A stretch of 64,000 nucleotides of DNA from Candidatus Tanganyikabacteria bacterium (GTDB taxonomy: Bacteria; Cyanobacteriota; Sericytochromatia; S15B-MN24; VGJW01): positions 1 through 64,000 of the forward strand of contig VGJW01000019.1 of NCBI GenBank assembly GCA_016867265.1, read 5' to 3'. Within the stretch, counting starts at the first letter, position 1. Every line of letters begins with the position of its first letter. Of the stretch, positions 7,878 to 15,951 are shown one piece after another. The notes below the pieces were generated by a model, which worked only from the letters and a program-made list of their open reading frames with translations, was not told where the DNA came from and did no database searches. The translations under genes were made by a program, and so were the position numbers.

Positions 7878-8308
7878 GGCAAGGCTCCTTGCTCAATCCA
7901 CGCCCGGACCAGCGCCAACTGTGCCGCGTCCGGCATACGCCCAGGCGGCATGCGGTCCCAGCCACCGGGGGGCGGCCCGGCCATCTTGGCCAACAACCAG
8001 CTGCGCCCGGGCTGTCCGGGCACCACCATGCCGTAGCCCTGCTTCACGGCCTCGGCGTTCGTCGGCGAGAGCCCGACAAGTCTGTCGCGCAACCCGGCCC
8101 CCTCGAGGACGAGCCTGTCCTGCCCCCCTGCCGCACCGTGACACGATCGGCTCGAGCACGATGGCACAAAGACGCCTTCGACGACATCGGCCAACAGCAC
8201 CCGTCCCGGGGCAGGAGAAATCGGTGGATCGGGCCCTACCGCACCGCTTGGCCGACAGCCCGCGACAAACATCAGGGCCCACCATCGGGTGGGTCGTCGA
8301 GCCTGCAT
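7874..8308 (-). CDS. Cytochrome-like CX4CH lipoprotein
   Basis: Small lipoprotein of 144 residues (lipobox FVAGC, Cys18). It has a single CSSRSCH motif (Cys51, Cys56, His57), a CX4CH spacing rather than the usual CXXCH. VVPGQPGRSWLLAKM, RMP and LVRAWIEQGA follow, a pattern seen in planctomycete- and myxobacterial-type cytochrome c-like modules. Haem attachment is therefore possible but not proven. It overlaps the copper-monooxygenase-like gene by 4 nt and is the first gene of that pair. The start is supported by TATGAT ending 6 nt before the ATG (leaderless). Confidence 0.65.
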   Translation of the reverse strand: MQARRPTRWWALMFVAGCRPSGAVGPDPPISPAPGRVLLADVVEGVFVPSCSSRSCHGAAGGQDRLVLEGAGLRDRLVGLSPTNAEAVKQGYGMVVPGQPGRSWLLAKMAGPPPGGWDRMPPGRMPDAAQLALVRAWIEQGALP

Positions 8309-8314
8309 AGCACC

Positions 8315-8320
8315 ATCATA
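8315..8320 (-). promoter_or_regulatory. Putative -10 box, leaderless, cytochrome-like operon
   Basis: Minus-strand TATGAT preceded by a G run, then GGTGCT and the ATG at 8308. The 6-nt gap implies a leaderless mRNA. It faces away from a similar box at 8346 that serves the divergent transporter. Confidence 0.55.
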
Positions 8321-8345
8321 CCCCCCGAAGACCGCAGGCCTTTGC

Positions 8346-8351
8346 TATGAT
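8346..8351 (+). promoter_or_regulatory. Putative -10 box, near-leaderless, sugar ABC operon
   Basis: TATGAT within TTTGCTATGAT, followed by 7 nt and the ATG at 8359. Two earlier ATGs (8347, 8350) lie inside the hexamer itself and so are unlikely starts. The same TTTGCTATSAT string precedes glgP. Confidence 0.55.
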
Positions 8352-8358
8352 GGGCGCC

Positions 8359-9588
8359 ATGCGGAAGGCTGCCTGCAAGCTGCTCGGGATCGGATGCCTT
8401 TCGGTCCTTCTTTCCGCTTGCCAGGATCCTGCGGACCCACTTGTCCTGACGGTCTGGCACAGCTGGGGCGGTTCGGAGCTGGAAGCCCTTCGCAAGCTGG
8501 AGCAGGCGTTCCGCGATCGCGAACCCGGCATCCGCATCCAGTCCCTGCAGATCCCGCACGACCGACTCAAAGACAAGTTCCTGCGGTCTGCAGCGGCGAA
8601 CGGTGGGCCCGATGTCCTGATTGGTGACAACGACTGGGCGGCGACCTTCACCGAAGCCGATCTGCTTCTGCCCATCGCCGGCGCCCGGGACACGACGGCA
8701 CTTATGGCCGAGCAGGAAACGACGCAGTTCCCGCCTTCCGTTAGGGAAGCCGTCCGGGTCGGCGACCGGATGGTGGCGTGGCCGGAGTCCGTCGAGGCCG
8801 TCGCGCTGTATTACAACCGCAAGCTGATCAGCCGTCCGCCGGCCACCACGGCACGCATGTTCGCGGACGCTGCCGTCATTGACCGGGACGACGTACGCGG
8901 GCTCGTGCTCAACACCGCCTTCTACTTCGTTTCGCCGTTCTATCTTGGCGGTGGCGCCAAGGTTCTCGACGATCGCGGCAATCCCGCCATCGACACCGGG
9001 ACAGGCAGGCGGATGCTGGGCTGGATCCGCGACGCCGCCCGCGCCCCGGGCGTGCTCGCCACGCAGGAATACGGCAAGCCGGACGCCCTCTTCAAGGCCG
9101 GGAAGGCCGCGATGATCGTCAACGGCCCGTGGGCTCTGGCAGATTACCGCAGCAAGCTGGGACCGGATCTGGGCGTGGCCGTGCTGCCCCGACTGGGAAC
9201 AGGCAAGCCCGCTGCACCGTGGGTGGGCGTCAAGTGCATGATGGTCAATGCCAACCTGCCGATCGGACGCCGCAGCACGACAGCCAAGTTCCTGCGCCTG
9301 GTCGCCGAGCCGGCCATGCAGCGCATGCTTGCCGAGACAGCGGGCCACGTCCCCGCAGTCCGTGGTGTGGCCTTGGGCAGCGATTCCCCCCTCGAGGTCT
9401 TCCAGCGCCAGATCACGACGGGAACGCCAAAGCGGGTGGACCCCAGACTGGGCGTCGTCTGGGAGCCCATGGACCGGGCTATTCAGGAAGCGGTCGTACA
9501 TGGCATCCCGGCCGCCGAAGCCCTGAAGCGGGCCCAGGCGACCATCGTGGCGCGACTCGCAGCCATGACGGCGCAGGAGGCACCGTGA
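8359..9588 (+). CDS. Extracellular sugar-binding lipoprotein of an ABC transporter
   Basis: Family 1 solute-binding protein of 409 residues, the receptor of a carbohydrate importer at the outer face of the inner membrane. It starts with a lipoprotein signal (lipobox LLSAC) and then LTVWHSWGGSELEALRKLEQAF, the hallmark N-terminus of MalE-type receptors. Further on are PDVLIGDNDW, ALYYNRKLI and AAMIVNGPWAL. Two permease genes follow with overlapping ends, so this is one operon. The ATG at 8359 is chosen because it begins the signal peptide correctly and because a -10 hexamer occupies the earlier ATGs. The transported sugar cannot be read from the sequence. Confidence 0.9.
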   Translation: MRKAACKLLGIGCLSVLLSACQDPADPLVLTVWHSWGGSELEALRKLEQAFRDREPGIRIQSLQIPHDRLKDKFLRSAAANGGPDVLIGDNDWAATFTEADLLLPIAGARDTTALMAEQETTQFPPSVREAVRVGDRMVAWPESVEAVALYYNRKLISRPPATTARMFADAAVIDRDDVRGLVLNTAFYFVSPFYLGGGAKVLDDRGNPAIDTGTGRRMLGWIRDAARAPGVLATQEYGKPDALFKAGKAAMIVNGPWALADYRSKLGPDLGVAVLPRLGTGKPAAPWVGVKCMMVNANLPIGRRSTTAKFLRLVAEPAMQRMLAETAGHVPAVRGVALGSDSPLEVFQRQITTGTPKRVDPRLGVVWEPMDRAIQEAVVHGIPAAEALKRAQATIVARLAAMTAQEAP

Positions 9589-10484
9589 AGACGCGTCGTG
9601 CCTCGTTGCTGCCCATGGCTTTCATTGGTCCGGCAGCCTTGGTCATGGCGGCCGTCACGCTGTACCCCATCCTCTACGGCATCGGGATGGCCTTCACGGA
9701 TTTCTCGGTCCGGAACCTGCGCCACCAGGACCCTCACTTTGTCGGCCTGGCCAACTTCTGGGCGATTTTGGGCGGCAGTGACGCGCTCGGCATCTCGTTT
9801 CCCCGCATCCTGGGCTTCAACCTGCTCTGGACGGTGGTCAATCTCGCCTTCCATGTTTCGCTGGGCGTGGGCCTCGCCATGCTGCTCGACCGGCCCGGCC
9901 TCAGGGGAAGCCGCCTCTACCGCGCAGCGCTGATCCTGCCTTGGGCCGTCCCGACCTACGTCACGTCGCTGACGTGGCGCAACATGTTCGACGCCCAATC
10001 CGGTGCCGTGAACCTGCTGTTGGCTTCGTGGGGGATCCAAGGACCGGACTGGTTCGCCCACTTCGGTACGGCCTTTGCCGCAGTCTTGACGACCAACATA
10101 TGGCTGGGCTTTCCGTTCATGATGATGGTGACTTCGGCCGGGCTCAAGGCGATACCCCGCGAAACTCAGGAAGCGGCAGCGCTGGACGGTGCGTCGGCGT
10201 GGCAGCGATTCAGGCATGTGACCCTGCCCCAGCTTCGCCCGACGCTGGTTCCTGCCATCCTGATGGGCTTCATCTGGACCTTCAACCAGTTCAACGTGCT
10301 CTACTTCGTCGGCAAGGGCGAACCCCTCGGCCAGACGGAAATTCTGGTCACGCAGGCCTACCGGTTCGTGGACCCGCTCGGCCTTTACGGCACTGCATCT
10401 GCCTTCGCGCTCATCATCTTCGTCATCTTGCTCGGCTTCACGCTGCTGCAATTGCGACTCACCCGGGCGGTGGAAGAGCGATGA
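9585..10484 (+). CDS. Sugar ABC transporter permease, MalF type
   Basis: Integral membrane permease of 299 residues with about six transmembrane helices. The cytoplasmic EAA loop, which couples to the ATPase, reads ETQEAAALDGASAWQRFRHVTLPQLRP. The GTG at 9585 overlaps the stop of the binding-protein gene (GTGA) and has GGAGG about 5 nt upstream, so translation is coupled. It forms a heterodimer with the next gene product. A longer in-frame extension upstream is a shadow of the binding-protein gene. Confidence 0.9.
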   Translation: MKTRRASLLPMAFIGPAALVMAAVTLYPILYGIGMAFTDFSVRNLRHQDPHFVGLANFWAILGGSDALGISFPRILGFNLLWTVVNLAFHVSLGVGLAMLLDRPGLRGSRLYRAALILPWAVPTYVTSLTWRNMFDAQSGAVNLLLASWGIQGPDWFAHFGTAFAAVLTTNIWLGFPFMMMVTSAGLKAIPRETQEAAALDGASAWQRFRHVTLPQLRPTLVPAILMGFIWTFNQFNVLYFVGKGEPLGQTEILVTQAYRFVDPLGLYGTASAFALIIFVILLGFTLLQLRLTRAVEER

Positions 10485-11353
10485 ATACCCGCAAAGGCGG
10501 CTTCGCCAGTCTCATCGGCCTCCTGGGCGCCCATCTGGGCCTCGCGGCGGCCAGCTTGTTCGCGCTGTTCCCGGTGATGTGGGTGGTGGCCATGGCCCTC
10601 GACAAGGGCAGCGAGGCGCACCCGACCTCGTTGCGCCTGTGGCCTGCGCAGCCGTCACTCGACGCCTTCCGGCAAGTACTGGCACACCCGACGGAGATCG
10701 AGGGCATACGCTTTGCCGACCTCGCCCTGAACAGCCTGCTGCTGGCCGGCGGCACCGCCGTGGCGTGCATCGCGCTGGGTGCCTGCGCGGCCTATGCCTT
10801 CAGCCGATTCAACTTTCCTGGCCGCAGGGCCGGTCTCGTCGGCTTCATGGTGCTGCAGTTGTTTCCCCCCGTGGCCAGCATGGCGCCCCTCTTCGTCCTG
10901 CTGTCGTCGCTGCACCTGCGCACCTCGCTGGTCGGCTTGGCGCTGGCCTACGCATCCGGCACCCTGCCGTTCGCCATCTGGAACCTCAAGGGCACCTTCG
11001 ATACGGTGCCCCGCGAACTGGAGGAGGCGGCGGTCATGGATGGCTGCGGGCCCTTCAGGACCTTCCTGCAGGTCGTCCTGCCGCTGGCGGCCCCCGGACT
11101 CGCCGTAACCACGCTTTTCGGCTTCATGGCCGGCTGGACCGAGATCGTGTTGGCGTGGACCTTCCTCGAGGACCCACGGACCTTCACCCTGTCCATGGCC
11201 CTCTACAACATGGTTGGCCAGTACGGCACGACACGGCCTTGGTCCGAGTTCGCGGCACTGTCGCTGCTGCTTTCGCTGCCCGTCGTCGTCACCATGCTGC
11301 TTCTCCAGCGATTCATCGTTTCCGGCCTGACGGCGGGGTCCGTGAAAGGTTGA
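10481..11353 (+). CDS. Sugar ABC transporter permease, MalG type
   Basis: Second permease subunit, 290 residues, six predicted transmembrane helices, with the EAA loop ELEEAAVMDGCGPFRTFLQVVLP. Its ATG at 10481 overlaps the stop codon of the MalF-type gene (ATGA). The three-gene unit has no ATP-binding subunit; in many bacteria a shared MsmX/UgpC-type ATPase encoded elsewhere energises such importers. The next gene begins about 90 nt downstream with its own -10 box. Confidence 0.9.
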   Translation: MNTRKGGFASLIGLLGAHLGLAAASLFALFPVMWVVAMALDKGSEAHPTSLRLWPAQPSLDAFRQVLAHPTEIEGIRFADLALNSLLLAGGTAVACIALGACAAYAFSRFNFPGRRAGLVGFMVLQLFPPVASMAPLFVLLSSLHLRTSLVGLALAYASGTLPFAIWNLKGTFDTVPRELEEAAVMDGCGPFRTFLQVVLPLAAPGLAVTTLFGFMAGWTEIVLAWTFLEDPRTFTLSMALYNMVGQYGTTRPWSEFAALSLLLSLPVVVTMLLLQRFIVSGLTAGSVKG

Positions 11354-11361
11354 TTGGGGTA

Positions 11362-11367
11362 TAGAAT
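11362..11367 (+). promoter_or_regulatory. Putative -10 box of HDOD-radA unit
   Basis: TAGAAT in the context TTGGGGTATAGAAT, just after the MalG-type stop. It would give a leader of roughly 75 nt before the HDOD gene. A near-identical string, TTGGGGTATGAT, precedes the response regulator at 28951. Confidence 0.45.
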
Positions 11368-11446
11368 GGAGCGGCAATCTGCCCTCGTCCTCGCGAAGCG
11401 CGCGTGAGCCGGGCAGCCGTACCCTACGAGGGACCTTCGCTTCACC

Positions 11447-12247
11447 ATGGCAAATACCGAACTCGCCAGTTTCCTGCTCTCCAAGGTCGACCAACTGCCG
11501 GCCGTGGCGTCGCTCGCCAGCCTCTGGGACGAGTCCGGCACCCTGATGCCGGATGCCATCGACCGTATCCAGTCGGCGGCTGCGGCCGACCCCGTGCTTG
11601 CGCGGATGATCCAGCAGTCGGGCGAGTTCACGCTGCACAGCATGATGATGGCGTTGGGCCTGCGTACGGTCGAGATGCTGATGACCGCCACCGAGGGAGA
11701 CCGCGTCAACTCGGAGACGCTCGAACTCATGCAGGGCAACCTCTGGCGCCATAGCCGGATCGTCGGCTACTGCTGCCAGGCCCTCGCCCGCGAATCCGGC
11801 TACCGCAACACGCACGACGCCTTCGTTGCCGGCCTCTTCCACGATATCGGCAAGGCCGTCCTCAACCGTTACGCCTTCGACGAGATCAACGCCGTCCTTC
11901 GCGTGACCTCCGCCAAGGCCAAGGCGTTGTTCACGGCCGAGGACGAGGCGTTCGGCTTCAATCACAGCTATATCGGTGCCAAGATGTGCACCCACTGGGG
12001 CCTGCCTCCCCATATCCGCGAGGCCGTCGAGCACCACCACACGCCCGAGAAGGCCACGCTCGACGTCTCGCTCACCGAGATCGTCCATCTGGGCAACGTG
12101 CTCGTGAACTGGATCCAGATGAAGCTGGGCCTCAAGAGCAACTTCTATCCGCTGCGGCCCTACATTCTGGACAAGTTCGCCATCCCGACCGAGCGCCTGA
12201 GGCAGCTCGCCGAGGAAGCGAACGAGATCGTCCAGCGCCAGGGCTAG
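11447..12247 (+). CDS. HDOD domain protein
   Basis: Signalling protein of 266 residues in the HDOD family (HD-related output domain). The start is KVDQLPAVASLASLWDE, typical of HDOD, and the HD subdomain carries WRHS (His102), AGLFHDIGK (His132, Asp133) and HHH. Unlike many HDOD proteins the metal-binding HD motif is intact. Such proteins usually act in two-component or cyclic-nucleotide signalling that controls motility or stress. GAGGGA lies before the ATG. radA follows after 9 nt and is probably co-transcribed. Confidence 0.85.
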   Translation: MANTELASFLLSKVDQLPAVASLASLWDESGTLMPDAIDRIQSAAAADPVLARMIQQSGEFTLHSMMMALGLRTVEMLMTATEGDRVNSETLELMQGNLWRHSRIVGYCCQALARESGYRNTHDAFVAGLFHDIGKAVLNRYAFDEINAVLRVTSAKAKALFTAEDEAFGFNHSYIGAKMCTHWGLPPHIREAVEHHHTPEKATLDVSLTEIVHLGNVLVNWIQMKLGLKSNFYPLRPYILDKFAIPTERLRQLAEEANEIVQRQG

Positions 12248-12256
12248 GCGGTCCGC

Positions 12257-13645
12257 TTGGCCAAGGCCAAGGTCCGCTATACCTGCCAAGCCTGCGGCGA
12301 CATCCGGCCCGTGGCCTACGGGCGCTGCCCGGCTTGCGGTGCCTGGAACAGCTACGTCGAGGAACGTGAAGTCCCGGCTGCCCCGGCAGGTGCTGTGCGC
12401 CGCGAGGGACAGGGCTCCGCGCCGGTGCCCATCACCCGAGTCCCCGCCGAGGGACACGCCCGGATGACCACGGGGCTCGCGGAGGTGGACAGGGTTCTGG
12501 GCGGCGGAATCGTGCCGGGCGCCCTGATGTTGCTCGGGGGGGAACCCGGGGCGGGCAAGAGCACACTCACCATGCAGATGGCCGCCGCGCTCGCCCGACA
12601 GCAAAGGACGATCCTGTACCTGTCCGGCGAGGAGTCGGCCCACCAGATTCGCCTTCGGGCCGAGCGCCTCAGCGCCCTCGACGACCACATGCACCTGCTG
12701 TGCGAGTCGGACATGCCCTCGGTTCTCGAAGCCATCCGCGGGCTCAAGCCCGACTTCGTCGTCGTCGACTCGATCCAGGCCATGCAGGACCCCGAACTCT
12801 CCTCCGTCCCGGGCTCCGTCGCCCAGGTCCGCGAAGCGGCCCTCCAGTTCCAGCAAGTCGCCAAGCGCAGCGGCCTGCCCGTCGTCCTTGTCGGTCACGT
12901 CACCAAGGAGGGCACGCTGGCTGGTCCTCGCGTCCTCGAGCACTTGGTGGACACTGTCCTGTCCTTCGAGGGGGACCGCTATCGGGCGCATCGCCTGCTG
13001 CGAACCCTCAAGAACCGCTTCGGCTCGACACTCGAGGTCGGCGTCTTCGAGATGACGGGAAGCGGCCTGAGTGAAGTTGCCGATCCTTCCGCGCTGTTTC
13101 TGGCGGAACGCTCGCCCGGTGCCAGCGGCAGCGCCGTTGGCGTTCTGGTGGAAGGCAGCCGGCCGCTGCTGCTCGAAGTTCAGGCCCTCGTGGCACCCAC
13201 GCCCTCGGGTTCACCGCGTCGGGCCGCGAACGGCCTCGATCCAGGGAGGCTGGTACAAATCCTTGCCGTGCTCGACCGCAGGCTCGGACTCGACATGGCG
13301 CGCGCCGACGTCCACGCCAACGTCGTCGGCGGCCTGCACATGGACGAACCCGCGGGGGACCTCGCGTTGGCGCTGGCCATCATCAGCGCGGCACGTGGCG
13401 TGCCTCTGCCCGACCCCATGGTCGCCATTGGCGAGATTGGCCTAGGGGCAGAGATTCGGCGCGTCGGCCAGATCGAGGCAAGGCTTCACGAAGCCGCCAA
13501 GCTGGGCTTCAGCCAGGCCCTGATCCCACGCGGCAACCTCGAGGGCCTCGCGATCCCGGCCAGCCTGTCCGTCCACGGCATCGGGCAACTGGTCGAAGCC
13601 CTGCCGCACGCCTTTCCCGCGAGCCCGGACGCCGATAGATCCTGA
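12257..13645 (+). CDS. radA: DNA repair protein RadA (Sms)
   Basis: RecA-related ATPase of 462 residues that promotes branch migration in recombinational repair. The N-terminal zinc finger (CQACG and CPACGAW, residues 10-30) is followed by Walker A GEPGAGKST (95-103), Walker B FVVVDSIQ, the RadA-specific KNRFG motif (252-256) and a Lon-like C-terminal domain (MVAIGEIGLGAEIRRV). The first codon is TTG (12257): no ATG or GTG precedes the zinc finger at a suitable place. It lies 9 nt after the HDOD gene. Confidence 0.95.
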   Translation: MAKAKVRYTCQACGDIRPVAYGRCPACGAWNSYVEEREVPAAPAGAVRREGQGSAPVPITRVPAEGHARMTTGLAEVDRVLGGGIVPGALMLLGGEPGAGKSTLTMQMAAALARQQRTILYLSGEESAHQIRLRAERLSALDDHMHLLCESDMPSVLEAIRGLKPDFVVVDSIQAMQDPELSSVPGSVAQVREAALQFQQVAKRSGLPVVLVGHVTKEGTLAGPRVLEHLVDTVLSFEGDRYRAHRLLRTLKNRFGSTLEVGVFEMTGSGLSEVADPSALFLAERSPGASGSAVGVLVEGSRPLLLEVQALVAPTPSGSPRRAANGLDPGRLVQILAVLDRRLGLDMARADVHANVVGGLHMDEPAGDLALALAIISAARGVPLPDPMVAIGEIGLGAEIRRVGQIEARLHEAAKLGFSQALIPRGNLEGLAIPASLSVHGIGQLVEALPHAFPASPDADRS

Positions 13646-13653
13646 AAGGACCG

Positions 13654-14061
13654 TCAGTTCGGGAAGGCCACGCCCCGTTCGGCAAGCCAGCGGTCCATGG
13701 TCTCCGGGATGGCCATGCACGAAAGTCGGGATTGTCGCACCAAGGCGAACTCAGGCCAAGCGGCCTTGAAGTCGCCCAGCGTGACCGGACGCTCAAGCGC
13801 GCGCAAGACGCGAATGCGGACCTGTACAAACTTGCCGGTGGCATCCCCGGGATCAGGCTCGGGCAGGCTCACGGCCTGAGCGAGGCCCACAACAGCCTTG
13901 TCGGTGTTGGAATGGTAGATCAACAGGCCATCGCCCGGCCGGATGGCCGCCAGGACGCGGGAGGCTTGGACGTTGCGCACACCATCCCAGTTCGTTTCCC
14001 GGTCACGCAGCAAATCACCGAAGGCATAGGTCTCCGGGTCCGACTTCAACAGATAGAGCAT
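13654..14061 (-). CDS. EVE domain protein
   Basis: Single-domain EVE protein of 135 residues. EVE/PUA-like domains bind modified nucleobases in DNA or RNA. Diagnostic stretches are MLYLLKSDPETYAFGDL, TNWDGVRN, AIRPGDGLLIYHS and FALVRQSRLS. The ATG at 14061 is preceded by GGGAAGG at good spacing; an upstream in-frame extension into the neighbouring gene looks non-coding. It follows a DUF5995 lipoprotein by 7 nt on the same strand and is convergent with radA. Confidence 0.88.
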   Translation of the reverse strand: MLYLLKSDPETYAFGDLLRDRETNWDGVRNVQASRVLAAIRPGDGLLIYHSNTDKAVVGLAQAVSLPEPDPGDATGKFVQVRIRVLRALERPVTLGDFKAAWPEFALVRQSRLSCMAIPETMDRWLAERGVAFPN

Positions 14062-14068
14062 CCTTCCC

Positions 14069-14908
14069 TCACCCCACCCGCGTCGTCCAGCGCATCCACG
14101 CCCAGACGGCATCAAGCAGGGCTGGCTGATCGACCAACTTGCCGGACTGAGCGGCACGCTCCTCGACGACGCGCGCGCCAGCGACCGGATCGGCCGCCAA
14201 TTGGACGGCTAGGCGCCACGACAGGGCCCGCGCGGCACCCATGGCAAGCCCGGGCAGGCGATCATCCAGGCGGTCCGTCACGTCCTGTGGCCAATCACGG
14301 TACTGGCTGACCAGGGCACGCCGCACCTCGGGAACCTCGTCAGCCAGGACCTTGTTGAGGGCCTTGAAGTCCGGTTCGAGCGACGCGTCCGGGCGGGCCG
14401 CGGCGACCACGGCAAAGGGCAGGTCGCGAATGACGTGGGCATTGATCGAGAGCATCAGGACGCGGGCAGGCGAGACCTTGCCCCGCTTCCCCGCATCGAA
14501 CGCCAGGCGCCAGGCGGAGGGCACATCGTCTCGTCGCCCCTTGTCCTCGGCCTCGAGGGCATCCAGCCACAAGCCCCCGAAGGCCAGCGTGATGCGCTCC
14601 ATGCGCGCACGGTCCGAGAAAATCCGTCGATCCATGGCCTTGATGATGTTTCGGGTCGTCAGCAGGTAGGTCGTGGCAAAGATGGCCCTGGCATCGTCGG
14701 CGCGACGATAACGGCCCTCGATGCGCGCAATCTCTCGGGTCAGCTCATCGAGCCCGGAAGGGCGCGCAAAGCTCCACGCGTCCGCTGTGCCCTGCGCCAC
14801 CATCGCGCCGACCGACGCAGGTCCCTGCAAGCCTTGCGCGGCGCCACACGCCCCCAGGAGGACAGGCAGGATCACGAGGGCCATGCGCCACACCTTTGGA
14901 TATTTCAT
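14069..14908 (-). CDS. DUF5995-like lipoprotein
   Basis: Lipoprotein of 279 residues (lipobox LLGAC). The internal motif MLSINAHVIRDLPFAV matches the signature region of DUF5995 (INAH..DLP.AV), a family of unknown function seen in actinobacteria and others. The mature part is largely helical. It starts from an AT-rich divergent region shared with the unknown gene at 15010, and the EVE gene follows closely, so the two are likely co-transcribed. No enzymatic motif that I recognise. Confidence 0.7.
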   Translation of the reverse strand: MKYPKVWRMALVILPVLLGACGAAQGLQGPASVGAMVAQGTADAWSFARPSGLDELTREIARIEGRYRRADDARAIFATTYLLTTRNIIKAMDRRIFSDRARMERITLAFGGLWLDALEAEDKGRRDDVPSAWRLAFDAGKRGKVSPARVLMLSINAHVIRDLPFAVVAAARPDASLEPDFKALNKVLADEVPEVRRALVSQYRDWPQDVTDRLDDRLPGLAMGAARALSWRLAVQLAADPVAGARVVEERAAQSGKLVDQPALLDAVWAWMRWTTRVG

Positions 14909-15009
14909 AATTATTTAATGGACCACAAGGTGCCGAACCTTGCCAATCCCAAGCACCATGGAAAATGGAATACGGAGCATTCCACGCGCCCAACCGACCC
15001 AAGGCCGGC

Positions 15010-15951
15010 ATGACCAAAAAGAAAACCACCCTGAAGCGTGAGCCGGTCGAAGGCCGCAAAGCGCCCGAGCCCGAGCCGACCTTCTGGCAGCGCATCTTCG
15101 GCCGCAAGCCCGTGGCCAAGGAAAGCCTGCGTCTCGCGGGTGGCGCCGGGCTGTCCGGGCCCATCGGCAAGACCGGTCGCACCACACCCGACAAGGCCGG
15201 GGCCGACAGGGAGCGGCGCGCGAGCGCTACCCGCCCCATGGGCACGGCGCCGGGCGGCAGCAAGGCCCCGATGCTGACGACCATGCCCGAGGACCTCCTG
15301 GGCCGGCCGTCACGCAGTTTTCTGACTCGCAAGTTCAACGCGGCACCTGTCCGCGAAGCCTTGCTTGAAGCCATCGACAAGGCGATTGCCAATCCGCTCG
15401 AGTCCCGTGGGCCCCAGGACGACATGCGCTGGCTTCAGGGCCTCGCCGCGAAGCGGAGGATGATAGAGGCTTTCGATCCTGCCAGCCTGTCGGCGGAACA
15501 GCAGTTGCGCGCCGTGCACTGGATGAGCCAGATCGAGCGTCTTAACCCCATGAAGTTGACCTACTGGGAAGACCTGGTCATGACGCGCCACATGCTCGAC
15601 TGCGGGGCCGCGCGCGACGAGGCCAAGCCAGCATGGCTGGCGGAAATCGGCATAACCGTTCGCCGCCTGACCCAGGCGATCCAGCAGCGTGAGGCCAACC
15701 GCCAGGCTCCGGATGCCGTCCGCGAGCTCGCGGCGCTGGTGCCGCTCTTCGAAGGGCTGTGCATGCTGCCTACGGCGCAGTTGCGCGAGCCCTTCACGAC
15801 CCTGGTCCGGGATCTGTGTCGGGAACTCGACCCCATGAAACCGGTCTATCACGGTCGCCATCCCCGCTTCGAACGGGAGTCGGTGCAGCTCCGGGCCAAC
15901 CTTCAGCGCATCCAGGACGCCTGCGGGACGCTCGCCCCCGAATCCTTCTGA
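15010..15951 (+). CDS. Hypothetical protein, basic N-terminus, helical C-terminus
   Basis: Not recognised. The 313-residue product begins with a basic, low-complexity tail (MTKKKTTLKREPVEGRKAP) and a short amphipathic motif TFWQRIFGRK. After a disordered linker, residues from about 95 to the end look helical (WMSQIERLNPMKLTYWEDLV, LTQAIQQREANRQ). There is no signal peptide. The start at 15010 has AAGG upstream; an earlier ATG at 14965 is also possible. Its 3' end overlaps the convergent peptide-binding gene by 49 nt. Confidence 0.65.
   Translation: MTKKKTTLKREPVEGRKAPEPEPTFWQRIFGRKPVAKESLRLAGGAGLSGPIGKTGRTTPDKAGADRERRASATRPMGTAPGGSKAPMLTTMPEDLLGRPSRSFLTRKFNAAPVREALLEAIDKAIANPLESRGPQDDMRWLQGLAAKRRMIEAFDPASLSAEQQLRAVHWMSQIERLNPMKLTYWEDLVMTRHMLDCGAARDEAKPAWLAEIGITVRRLTQAIQQREANRQAPDAVRELAALVPLFEGLCMLPTAQLREPFTTLVRDLCRELDPMKPVYHGRHPRFERESVQLRANLQRIQDACGTLAPESF

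Noticed and set aside
5862-8036. A 724-codon plus-strand frame over the HD-GYP and copper protein genes
   Set aside because: Antisense shadow. The minus-strand products have conserved motifs and operon overlaps.
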